5,222 nt of DNA. Source: Alphaproteobacteria bacterium (GTDB lineage: Bacteria > Pseudomonadota > Alphaproteobacteria > Micavibrionales > Micavibrionaceae). Positions 1 to 5,222 of the stretch are shown here, piece by piece. The position numbers and the translations under genes were made by a program. The stretch is taken from positions 1 through 5,222 of the forward strand of contig JAUILO010000156.1 of assembly GCA_030432775.1 (NCBI GenBank). The letters run 5' to 3'. A model generated the notes under the pieces. The model ran no database searches, had not been told where the DNA came from, and saw nothing but the letters and a program-made list of their open reading frames with translations. Numbering within the stretch: position 1 is the first letter of the stretch; every line of letters begins with the position of its first letter.

Positions 1-578
1 TTTGCTATTTTCTCAAGGTTTTTCTGGTTCTTGGGGCCTGAAGATTCCATTAAAGCCACATGGTAATCAAAGTATAATTTGTCGCCTTGCATATGTGCGG
101 CAAGCGCATATTTGGCAGCGACGCGGGATGAGTCGCTTAGAATCGGTAGCTCTTTGAACACAACGCGGACGTTTTTATCGTTCTTTACTAGTTTTTGAAT
201 GTCGCCCGTTGCACGTTTACAATAGCCACAATTGTAATCAAAAAATTCGACCACAGTCACATCACCGTTCGGGTTTCCTGCCATAGGCTGGCCAACATAT
301 AACACATCGGCATTGGCTGTAAGTTGGTCTTTGAAGCTGGCCTGAAGAAGTTTTTCTTCTTTGTCTTTATAGGCGGTGATGGCGTCGATAACGACATCAG
401 GGTTTTCGATCAGGTAATCATGAATGAATTTTTCAAGATCGGCTGTATTCATGCTAGCGACAGTCTGAGTGTCTGCTTTTGCATGTTTAATAGCTGTCAC
501 GTTCACCGGTATAGTCAAAAGGCAGGTGGCTACGAATAGCTTTGTTAAGTTGGTCTGGATTTTGGCAAATGGTGTCAC
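1..578 (-). CDS. DsbA-family periplasmic thiol oxidoreductase, ScsC/Com1-like (C-terminus beyond window)
   Basis: Predicted exported thioredoxin-fold protein that catalyses thiol-disulfide exchange in the periplasm. The 192 visible residues begin with a signal peptide: Lys6 and Lys13, then a hydrophobic stretch at about 14-29, with possible cleavage after VTA (29) or AKA (35). A helical segment at about 46-75 (LEKFIHDYLIENPDVV) resembles the N-terminal domain of ScsC-type proteins. The thioredoxin core starts near 106 (DVTVVEFFDYNCGYCKRA), with redox cysteines C117 and C120 in CGYC, followed by the family-typical FKELPILSDSS at 141-151. The cis-proline loop and last helix lie off the left edge; relatives are about 250 residues, so roughly 60 are missing. 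The GTG start is chosen because AGGAG lies 7 nt upstream (586-590) and the signal peptide follows directly. It lies 113 bp downstream of the M48 protease gene on the same strand, so co-transcription is plausible. Family assignment is firm; whether it is an oxidase or an isomerase is undecided. Confidence 0.9.
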   Translation of the reverse strand, partial: MTPFAKIQTNLTKLFVATCLLTIPVNVTAIKHAKADTQTVASMNTADLEKFIHDYLIENPDVVIDAITAYKDKEEKLLQASFKDQLTANADVLYVGQPMAGNPNGDVTVVEFFDYNCGYCKRATGDIQKLVKNDKNVRVVFKELPILSDSSRVAAKYALAAHMQGDKLYFDYHVALMESSGPKNQKNLEKIA

Positions 579-653
579 GGTGATGCTCCTTTTTAATCAG
601 TAATGCATACGAATATGATAACACGAATACAATAATATGGGTGAGAAAGGCAT

Positions 654-676
654 TAAGGGCAAGGTCTTAGCCCTTA
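654..676 (-). terminator. Stem-loop between the M48 protease and DsbA-family genes (weak terminator or processing hairpin)
   Basis: TAAGGGC at 654-660 pairs perfectly with GCCCTTA at 670-676 around a 9-nt loop, 15 bp past the protease stop codon. In the minus-strand transcript the hairpin is followed by ATGCCTTTCTC rather than a run of U, so it is a poor intrinsic terminator. It may cause partial termination or protect the upstream mRNA 3' end. On the plus strand it is followed by a T-rich stretch, but no plus-strand gene ends there. The rest of the 113-bp gap holds only the DsbA-family Shine-Dalgarno sequence and an ACGAATA direct repeat (609-615, 623-629). Confidence 0.35.
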
Positions 677-691
677 TATTTTGGGATTACC

Positions 692-2113
692 CTATCTTTT
701 ATTTTGCTGTTTTTCTTGCCGTTGATCGATGAAATTGATCAAATCCTGTGCGCGGATCCAGTCCGCGGATCCTTCTTCCAGGCCTTTTGATGCGATTTCT
801 GCGCGTCTTTTGGCATAAGCCATGTCGTTTTTCAAAAAAGCTTCCTCGGCAAGATGTAGCTGTGCCAGTGCCTCATGCCCTTGTTTACCATAGGCGGTGG
901 CGAGCAATCTTTGCAGCTTGATTGAGCGTGGCTCGACCCTATACGCTTTTTTGAGTTGCTTGATGGCCTCATTTAAATTGGCGTCCTGATTGTCATGGGA
1001 TTCGATCAAGGCATGTGCATAGGAAATCTGGATTAACGGCGCTTCGTTTGTCAATGATACGGATTTTTTATATGCAATGATCGCTTCGTTAATTTGTCCG
1101 AACTCAAGTAACATCTGTCCTTTTAACTCAAAGAAATAGGGGTTGTCCGGTTCTGTTTTGATGAGCGCGTCAATTCTGGTGAGTGCTTCATCAACTTTGT
1201 TTTGGCGGTAGGATGCGATGGCTCTTGCGTAATCTGCGGCGATAGAATGGTCTTTATCGGAATAGTCCCATGCAACGCGCTCGGGGGAAATAAAGGCCTT
1301 TAGTTTTGCCACAATGCGCTTGTGTTGCTCTGTCCAAAGCGCAGGAGTTGCTTTGTCTTTATACGGGGAGTGTTTGCGGCCTTCTTCAAGCGCCGAAATA
1401 CGGTCGCGGGTTAAAGGGTGGGTACGGATATATTCGGATTGCTGGGATGCAGGCAGCAATTCCTGATTTTCAAGTTTTTCCATGAATGTTACAAGCCCTG
1501 TGGGGTTCATTTGCGCATCTTCCAGAAAGTTAATGGCGGCTTGATCTGCGCTTGATTCCTGTACGCGGCTAAAAGCCAGATAGCGGCCAATGGCTGAAGA
1601 TTGTGATCCTGCTGAGATCGCAGCGCCAAGGCCGCCTTCACCTGTAAGGACAGCAGCGCCAATGCCAAGCAATGTTCCAACCAGACTTTCATAGGATGCG
1701 TTTTCCATGGCATTGCGTCCGCGAATAAGGTGTCCGCCGGTAATGTGGCCCAGTTCGTGCGAGATAACGCCGATAATTTCTTGCGGGTTATCTGATTTTT
1801 CTATCAAACCTGTGAAAATGAATATATTCGGGCCGCCTGCAACGAAGGCGTTGACGGCCGGATCCTGTATCAAGATAAAATTCACGCCATCAGGCGATAG
1901 GTTTGCCGCCTCAATAACCGGTGTAGCCCATAGTTTTAATGCTTGCTCAATCTCCATATCACGTATGATAGTTTGCGCATTTGCATTCGTGGTCATAGCC
2001 AGTAGCGCGGCAAATACAATAACGGTGATAGAGAATATTGACTTACAATGTCGCAGTGCTGCGTGTTGTGTCTTTTTGCGGCTTGCTGAAATTTTCAGGT
2101 TATGCATAAACAT
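692..2113 (-). CDS. Exported M48-family zinc metalloprotease with C-terminal TPR repeats (BepA-like)
   Basis: Predicted periplasmic zinc endopeptidase of the M48 family, related to E. coli BepA, which helps assemble or degrades outer-membrane proteins such as LptD. The 473 residues start with a long basic n-region (1-25), a hydrophobic segment at about 26-40 (IFSITVIVFAALLAM), and a likely signal-peptidase site after ANA (46). The protease domain spans about 50-245. The zinc motif HELGH is at 119-123, with H119 and H123 as ligands and E120 as catalytic base; the third ligand is probably E186 in VQESSAD. A glycine- and alanine-rich hydrophobic stretch lies between them (145-172). THPLTRDRIS at 231-240 matches the conserved His-Pro segment after the M48 core; in BepA I recall a His here that gates the active site. 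Helical TPR-like repeats cover about 290-460, and the tail is Q/K-rich. The first ATG has an in-frame TAA two codons upstream and only a weak GAGA about 11 nt before it; Met3 (2107) is an alternative. All key residues are present. It is divergent from the membrane-protein gene at 2335. Confidence 0.93.
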   Translation of the reverse strand: MFMHNLKISASRKKTQHAALRHCKSIFSITVIVFAALLAMTTNANAQTIIRDMEIEQALKLWATPVIEAANLSPDGVNFILIQDPAVNAFVAGGPNIFIFTGLIEKSDNPQEIIGVISHELGHITGGHLIRGRNAMENASYESLVGTLLGIGAAVLTGEGGLGAAISAGSQSSAIGRYLAFSRVQESSADQAAINFLEDAQMNPTGLVTFMEKLENQELLPASQQSEYIRTHPLTRDRISALEEGRKHSPYKDKATPALWTEQHKRIVAKLKAFISPERVAWDYSDKDHSIAADYARAIASYRQNKVDEALTRIDALIKTEPDNPYFFELKGQMLLEFGQINEAIIAYKKSVSLTNEAPLIQISYAHALIESHDNQDANLNEAIKQLKKAYRVEPRSIKLQRLLATAYGKQGHEALAQLHLAEEAFLKNDMAYAKRRAEIASKGLEEGSADWIRAQDLINFIDQRQEKQQNKR

Positions 2114-2146
2114 TTGTTATGGTGTCTCGCGTTTCATTTTATCTGA

Positions 2147-2166
2147 CCCTGTCTTGTCTTATCTTG
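2147..2166. repeat. Short tandem pentamers in the leader of the M48 protease gene
   Basis: Three adjacent pentamers TCTTG, TCTTA, TCTTG occupy 2152-2166 and are preceded by the looser CCCTG. They lie about 40-50 bp upstream of the protease start codon. In the protease sense strand they read as a purine-rich CAAGATAAGACAAGA. The function is unknown and this may be chance low complexity. Confidence 0.3.
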
Positions 2167-2283
2167 TGTAGTTCGGGGCAGCTTTGCTTATTGTGTTGCT
2201 GTATCTGTTTTATATGTACTCTATACGTGAGTTGCTTTTTCACAATCTAATCTGTTATCAAAAACAGTAAAATAGTGTATCAC

Positions 2284-2332
2284 GAGTAAGTGACCAGTTT
2301 TAAAATAGATATAAATTACTCAGAGTAAATTA
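2284..2332 (+). promoter_or_regulatory. Candidate operator: TTACTC-A-GAGTAA palindrome plus an upstream GAGTAA half-site
   Basis: A perfect 6-1-6 inverted repeat lies at 2316-2328; after one mismatch, three further base pairs match (2312-2314 with 2330-2332). The same half-site GAGTAA appears at 2284-2289 on the plus strand. The palindrome starts 19 bp before the ATG at 2335 and overlaps the only weak Shine-Dalgarno-like bases (AGAG, 2322-2325). An AT-rich TATAAA at 2310-2315 could be a -10 box that would put transcription initiation inside the palindrome. The nearest -35-like hexamer (GTGACC, 2290-2295) is poorly spaced, so the promoter itself is not secure. The remaining divergent intergenic DNA (2114-2283) shows no convincing promoter to me by eye. 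Confidence 0.35.
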
Positions 2333-2334
2333 GT

Positions 2335-2682
2335 ATGGGACATCTTATTTATCAATGGATCGATCTGATCTGGCTGCCTGTTAGTTTATTTGTTGTTCAT
2401 AAGAACCAGCGTATCAAAGTAGCTTTATATGTTTTATCTTGTGTGATGACCCTTCGGTTACAAGTTGAGTTGATGGAAGAGATTGATGCGGCTCATGGTC
2501 TTTTAAAATTGATGAATTCACACGTGTTCCATCGCGGCCTGGTTGTTTATGGCGTGTTTAATATGTTGTATCTGATTTTGGCTTATTTTTCGCCGCGCAC
2601 GCGTCCTGTTGTCTTTATTGCTGCCAGTATCAGTATTTATTTTCTCGCATTTTGTAGTTCGATGATCCTTATGGTCTTTTAA
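2335..2682 (+). CDS. Small four-helix membrane protein of unknown function
   Basis: I do not recognise this 115-residue protein. It has four predicted membrane segments: about 7-21 (QWIDLIWLPVSLFVV), about 28-45 (VALYVLSCVMTLRL and flank), about 69-86 (LVVYGVFNMLYLILAYF), and about 91-115, which ends at the C-terminus. The loop after helix 2 has an acidic stretch, QVELMEEIDAAHG (48-60), and a His-containing MNSHVFHRG (61-69). Short basic loops KNQR (23-26) and SPRTRP (86-91) lie after helices 1 and 3, which suggests the same side (probably cytoplasmic) for both by the positive-inside rule. The start is the first ATG after an in-frame TAA at 2326-2328; its Shine-Dalgarno sequence is weak. The gene stands alone, divergent from the M48 protease and 82 bp before rlmE. 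The long uninterrupted frame with a coherent hydrophobic pattern argues that it is real. No catalytic motif is evident. Confidence 0.75.
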   Translation: MGHLIYQWIDLIWLPVSLFVVHKNQRIKVALYVLSCVMTLRLQVELMEEIDAAHGLLKLMNSHVFHRGLVVYGVFNMLYLILAYFSPRTRPVVFIAASISIYFLAFCSSMILMVF

Positions 2683-2700
2683 CGGCTACCGTCTTATTTT
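2682..2700 (+). terminator. Possible weak intrinsic terminator after the small membrane protein
   Basis: ACGG (2682-2685) and CCGT (2689-2692) form a 4-bp, mostly GC hairpin with a 3-nt loop that starts on the last base of the stop codon. It is followed by CTTATTTT and further T-rich sequence. The stem is short, so termination would be partial at best. Its position supports separate transcription of the small membrane-protein gene and rlmE. Confidence 0.35.
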
Positions 2701-2729
2701 CTGTTTGTTTATTCAATAACCTCTAAACC

Positions 2730-2760
2730 TTGCTATTTTGCTCTGTTTGATGCATATAAC
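2730..2760 (+). promoter_or_regulatory. Candidate rlmE promoter with -10 box abutting the start codon
   Basis: TATAAC at 2755-2760 matches the TATAAT consensus at five of six positions, and TTGCTA at 2730-2735 matches TTGACA at four of six. The spacer is 19 bp, longer than the usual 17. The -10 box ends four bases before the rlmE ATG, so transcription from it would start at or very near the start codon and give a leaderless mRNA. Confidence 0.3.
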
Positions 2761-2764
2761 AGGC

Positions 2765-3445
2765 ATGAGTAACGGAAAAAGTCCATCAAGCAGAGGCAAA
2801 CATGTTCGTGTGAAAACAGCGCGCGGACGTAAACGTTCGTCTACACGCTGGTTGCAAAGGCAATTGAATGATCCTTATGTGCGCGAAGCCAAACGTCAGG
2901 GTTATCGCTCGCGCGCTGCTTTTAAGCTGAAGGAAATGGATGAAAAACACGATCTGATTAAGAAAGGCGATGTTGTTCTTGATCTTGGTGCTGCGCCGGG
3001 CGGCTGGTCACAGATTGCCGTTGAAAAGGGTGCGTCGAAAGTTGTCGCGATTGATTTGCTGGAAATCGAACCGATTGAAGGTGTCACGTTTTTACAAATG
3101 GATTTCATGAATGATGATGCGCCGGAGGCCTTGATCGCGGCGATTGGCGAAGGTGCAGATGTTGTGATGTCCGATATGGCGCATAATACCACTGGCCATC
3201 AGCGCACTGATCATATCCGTGTGATGGCTCTTGTTGAAACCGCCTATGATTTTGCGCTAGAGGTTTTGAACCCCGGCGGCACATTCATTGCCAAAGTGTT
3301 TCAGGGTGGCAGTGGTAGTGAACTTACCAACCAGATGAAGCTTGATTTTGAAAAGGTGAAACATATTAAGCCACCTTCAAGTCGCAAGAATTCTCCCGAA
3401 GAATACGTCGTTGCCCTTGGCTACAGAGGTGAAGAGGATATTTGA
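2765..3445 (+). CDS. rlmE: 23S rRNA (uridine-2'-O-)methyltransferase RlmE (FtsJ/RrmJ)
   Basis: Cytoplasmic SAM-dependent enzyme that methylates the 2'-OH of the A-loop uridine of 23S rRNA (U2552 in E. coli numbering) late in 50S subunit assembly. The 226-residue protein has a basic RNA-binding tail (1-30), then RWLQRQLNDPYV and YRSRAAFKL. The SAM-binding motif I, VLDLGAAPGGWSQ, is at 71-83, with the acidic SAM contacts probably D97 and D113. The family's K-D-K-E catalytic tetrad is visible as K54, D137 (MSDMA), K177 (FIAKVFQGG) and E212 (SPEEYVVA). The E. coli enzyme is 209 residues; the excess here is the N-terminal tail usual in alphaproteobacteria. I start at the ATG that gives MSNGKSPSSRGK. 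The frame is open upstream to a TTG at 2738 and an ATG at 2750, but those add an unlikely MLCLMHITG and have no better ribosome-binding site. guaB follows after 101 bp on the same strand, an arrangement I recall from other alphaproteobacteria. Confidence 0.96.
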   Translation: MSNGKSPSSRGKHVRVKTARGRKRSSTRWLQRQLNDPYVREAKRQGYRSRAAFKLKEMDEKHDLIKKGDVVLDLGAAPGGWSQIAVEKGASKVVAIDLLEIEPIEGVTFLQMDFMNDDAPEALIAAIGEGADVVMSDMAHNTTGHQRTDHIRVMALVETAYDFALEVLNPGGTFIAKVFQGGSGSELTNQMKLDFEKVKHIKPPSSRKNSPEEYVVALGYRGEEDI

Positions 3446-3508
3446 TCGTTTAATATCTTGCCGATGTAACTATTTTATAGATTTTTGCCAAGAGTTAATG
3501 TATCACTA

Positions 3509-3546
3509 GGCGTCAAATTCGGTTTGTTAATCAGGAGTTTGACGCT
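3509..3546 (+). promoter_or_regulatory. 5' leader stem-loop that sequesters the guaB ribosome-binding site
   Basis: GCGTCAAATTC (3510-3520) pairs with GAGTTTGACGC (3535-3545): eight perfect outer pairs, then one U-G wobble and two more pairs. An extra G-U pair, 3509 with 3546, closes the base. The loop is 14 nt (3521-3534). The guaB Shine-Dalgarno sequence AGGAG (3533-3537) has three of its bases in the stem, and the 3' arm ends flush against the ATG at 3547. This could be a translational switch, a transcription-factor dyad, or chance; I match it to no known riboswitch class. A weak promoter candidate upstream is TTGATC (3442-3447), 17 bp, TGTAAC (3465-3470), overlapping the end of rlmE. Confidence 0.5.
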
Positions 3547-5040
3547 ATGCCACAAAAAACACCCCACAAGACAGATAAAATCCGCGACGGTTTAACATTT
3601 GACGATGTTTTGCTATTGCCTGCTGCGTCTGAAATTCACCCTAATGATGCCATTACAAAAACACAGCTTACCCAATCTATCCAGCTCAGTATTCCGTTAT
3701 TGGCCGCTGCGATGGATACGGTGACTGCTTCGAATATGGCGATTGCCATGGCACAGGCTGGTGGTCTTGGGATTATGCACCGTAATATGAGCGTTGAAGA
3801 ACAGGCGCAAGAGGTACAGCGCGTTAAGAGATTCGAATCAGGCATGATCGTTAATCCGATTACAATTACGCCGGATGCAACGCTGGCAGACGCATTGGAA
3901 CTTATGGCACGTTACCGTATTTCCGGTATTCCAGTGACCAAGGAAAGCGGTGTTCTTGTTGGTATTCTAACAAACCGTGATGTTCGTTTTGCTGAAAATC
4001 ATCAGCAACCTGTTCATGAATTAATGACATCGGAAAACCTTGTAAAAGTTGTTGGTAGTGTTGATAAGGATGAAGCGCGCCGCTTGCTGCATAAACACCG
4101 TATTGAAAAGCTTTTGGTGGTTGATGAACAAGATCGCTGTACAGGTCTTGTGACAGTGAAAGATATTGAAAAGTCACAGCTATTTCCGGATGCCAGTAAA
4201 GATGATCAGGGATGTTTATTGGTTGGCGCTGCTGTTGGCACGGGCACAAGCGGCCTTGAGCGTGCAGAAGCGATGGCGGAGGCAGGTCTGGATGTTGTTG
4301 TTGTTGATACGGCGCACGGCCATTCTAAAAATGTGCTGGATACAGTTGACCTTATTCGTAAGCGCGTTAAGTCCAATAAATTACAGGTTATTGCCGGAAA
4401 CATTGCCACTGGTGATGCGGCCAAGGCTTTGATTGATGTTGGCGCGGATGCCGTGAAGGTTGGTATCGGGCCGGGTTCAATCTGTACAACACGTGTTGTC
4501 GCAGGTGTCGGCGTTCCACAGCTTAGCGCTATTATGGATGTTGCCGGTGCATGTGCGAAAAGAAAAATTCCAGTGATTGCCGATGGAGGGATTAAATATT
4601 CCGGCGATTTGGCAAAGGCCGTTGCGGCAGGCGCTGATTGTGCGATGATGGGCAGTATGTTCGCCGGTACGGATGAAGCGCCAGGCGATGTTGTGTTGTA
4701 TCAAGGTCGCTCATACAAAACATACCGCGGTATGGGGTCTGTTGGTGCTATGGTTCGTGGTTCTGCCGATCGTTATTTTCAGGGTGATGTAACGCAAACT
4801 CAAAAACTTGTTCCGGAAGGTATTGAAGGGCGCGTACCTTATAAAGGGCCAGTTGGCGCGGTTATTCACCAGATGGTGGGCGGATTGCGCGCTTCTATGG
4901 GGTATACGGGCTGTAAAACAATCGCGGAAATGAAGTCCAAGGCAGAATTTATTAAAATGTCTGGTGCAGGATACCGTGAAAGCCATGTTCATGATGTGAC
5001 GATCACGCAAGAAGCACCGAATTACCGTACGGATAGCTAA
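3547..5040 (+). CDS. guaB: Inosine-5'-monophosphate dehydrogenase (IMPDH)
   Basis: Cytoplasmic enzyme that oxidises IMP to XMP with NAD+, the first committed step of GTP synthesis; it acts as a tetramer or octamer. The 497 residues match the usual bacterial length. The TIM-barrel catalytic domain is split: residues 1-95 hold DGLTFDDVLLLP (14-25) and AAAMDTVT (53-60), and 215-485 hold the rest. Between them lie two CBS domains, about 100-150 and 159-210, the usual site of purine-nucleotide allostery. NAD contact motif VVVDTAHGHS is at 251-260. The active-site loop GIGPGSICTTR (306-316) carries catalytic C313. IMP-binding DGG is at 346-348 and MGSMFAGTDE at 368-377. The flap Arg-Tyr pair is R409-Y410 (SADRYFQ), and EGIEGRVPYKG follows at 424-434. 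The C-terminal ESHVHDVTIT (478-487) is typical and includes monovalent-cation contacts. The ATG has AGGAG 9 nt upstream, embedded in a stem-loop. guaA does not follow within this window. Confidence 0.98.
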   Translation: MPQKTPHKTDKIRDGLTFDDVLLLPAASEIHPNDAITKTQLTQSIQLSIPLLAAAMDTVTASNMAIAMAQAGGLGIMHRNMSVEEQAQEVQRVKRFESGMIVNPITITPDATLADALELMARYRISGIPVTKESGVLVGILTNRDVRFAENHQQPVHELMTSENLVKVVGSVDKDEARRLLHKHRIEKLLVVDEQDRCTGLVTVKDIEKSQLFPDASKDDQGCLLVGAAVGTGTSGLERAEAMAEAGLDVVVVDTAHGHSKNVLDTVDLIRKRVKSNKLQVIAGNIATGDAAKALIDVGADAVKVGIGPGSICTTRVVAGVGVPQLSAIMDVAGACAKRKIPVIADGGIKYSGDLAKAVAAGADCAMMGSMFAGTDEAPGDVVLYQGRSYKTYRGMGSVGAMVRGSADRYFQGDVTQTQKLVPEGIEGRVPYKGPVGAVIHQMVGGLRASMGYTGCKTIAEMKSKAEFIKMSGAGYRESHVHDVTITQEAPNYRTDS

Positions 5041-5041
5041 T

Positions 5042-5061
5042 TCAGCGTTATTTTACGCTGG
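5042..5061 (+). terminator. Hairpin directly after guaB (possible weak terminator)
   Basis: CAGCGT (5043-5048) and ACGCTG (5055-5060) form a perfect 6-bp stem with a T-rich 6-nt loop, two bases after the guaB stop codon, plus an outer T-G wobble. The stem is followed by GTCTTTG, not a long T run, so termination is likely incomplete. The 3' side lies only 13 nt before the next start codon, so the hairpin could also affect translation of the acetyltransferase gene. Confidence 0.4.
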
Positions 5062-5073
5062 TCTTTGAAGGTC

Positions 5074-5222
5074 ATGAGTATTTTGAATATACAAATCCGC
5101 GATATAACAGAGCAGGAATTGCCCCAGCTTGGCGCGCTGCATGTGCACTCCATTAAGGATGCCTATAGCGGTTTTGTTGATCAGGGTTACCTTGATTCAT
5201 TAACCGTTGAAGATCGTGTCGC
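5074..5222 (+). CDS. GNAT-family N-acetyltransferase, N-terminal part (runs off the right edge)
   Basis: Only 49 codons are visible, beginning MSILNIQIRDITEQELPQL. The pattern of a first beta strand (IQIRDIT), an acidic turn, then a helix with LGALHVHSIKDAY and GYLDSLTVEDRV closely resembles the start of GNAT acetyltransferases, in which an aligned Ala-Tyr-x-Gly follows helix 1 and a Tyr-Leu-Asp follows it. The acetyl-CoA binding motif (Q/RxxGxG/A) would lie beyond the edge, so the substrate is unknown and the family call rests on the N-terminus only. The ATG at 5074 is preceded by GAAGG at 5067-5071, only 2 nt away and closer than ideal. A TTG at 5083 has better spacing (11 nt) and an upstream in-frame TTG lies at 5065, so the start is provisional. 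The gene lies 33 bp after guaB on the same strand and may be read through from it. Confidence 0.7.
   Translation, partial: MSILNIQIRDITEQELPQLGALHVHSIKDAYSGFVDQGYLDSLTVEDRV

Noticed and set aside
324..539. Plus-strand open frame of 71 codons opposite the DsbA-family gene
   Set aside because: The opposite strand encodes a signal peptide and ScsC-like region with a good SD; this frame is its shadow.
609..629. ACGAATA direct repeat upstream of the DsbA-family gene
   Set aside because: It is only two 7-bp copies in AT-rich DNA, with no link to a recognisable promoter or operator.
1707..2171. Plus-strand open frame of 154 codons opposite the M48 protease
   Set aside because: It lies antisense to a well-supported gene with intact catalytic motifs, and its translation shows no domain pattern.
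2252..2267. CTGTT/AACAG inverted repeat in the divergent intergenic region
   Set aside because: The 5-bp arms in AT-rich DNA are within chance expectation, and no neighbouring element gives it a role.
2738..2764. N-terminal extension of RlmE from TTG 2738 or ATG 2750
   Set aside because: The added residues (MLCLMHITG) do not resemble the basic RlmE tail, and there is no Shine-Dalgarno sequence for either codon.
2902..3192. Minus-strand open frame of 96 codons opposite rlmE
   Set aside because: It is antisense to the SAM-binding core of rlmE, is Ser/Ile/Ala-rich, and has no motif or ribosome-binding site.
3470..3486. CTAT/ATAG hairpin followed by a T run after rlmE, as a terminator
   Set aside because: The 4-bp stem has a single GC pair and would be too unstable to terminate transcription.
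3902..4249. Minus-strand open frame of 115 codons opposite guaB
   Set aside because: It is antisense to the CBS region of guaB; its product is low-complexity, rich in Gln, His and Tyr, as expected from a shadow frame.

Overview
The window looks like chromosomal DNA from a moderate-GC alphaproteobacterium. The clearest sign is the RlmE N-terminus: a basic tail followed by STRWLQRQLNDPYV, a form I associate with alphaproteobacterial RlmE rather than the shorter enterobacterial one. The rlmE-guaB neighbourhood and an M48 protease next to a DsbA-family gene also fit that class. I cannot place it to order; a Rhodospirillales- or Micavibrio-like lineage is only a guess.

Left part, minus strand: a periplasmic quality-control pair. 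A 473-residue exported M48 zinc metalloprotease with C-terminal TPRs (692-2113, BepA-like) is followed 113 bp downstream by an exported DsbA/ScsC-like thiol oxidoreductase with a CGYC active site (starts at 578 and runs off the left edge). A short stem-loop lies between them. Both products should act in the periplasm on envelope protein folding.

Middle: a 221-bp divergent intergenic region (2114-2334) separates the protease from a plus-strand gene for a four-helix, 115-residue membrane protein of unknown function (2335-2682). An interrupted palindrome (TTACTC-A-GAGTAA), with a third copy of the half-site upstream, sits just before that gene.

Right part, plus strand: rlmE (23S rRNA 2'-O-methyltransferase, 2765-3445), guaB (IMP dehydrogenase, 3547-5040) and the first 49 codons of a GNAT acetyltransferase (from 5074). 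rlmE has no usable Shine-Dalgarno sequence and a TATAAC box four bases before its ATG, so it may be leaderless. The 101-bp rlmE-guaB gap carries an RNA hairpin of 11-12 bp whose 3' arm contains part of the guaB Shine-Dalgarno sequence and ends against the start codon. This is the most interesting regulatory signal in the window. A smaller hairpin follows the guaB stop codon.

The genes are mostly ordinary housekeeping functions. I see no mobile element, CRISPR array, tRNA or rRNA, and no defence-type cassette. I do not claim a new multi-gene system here; the novelty is limited to candidate cis-regulatory structures and one uncharacterised membrane protein.
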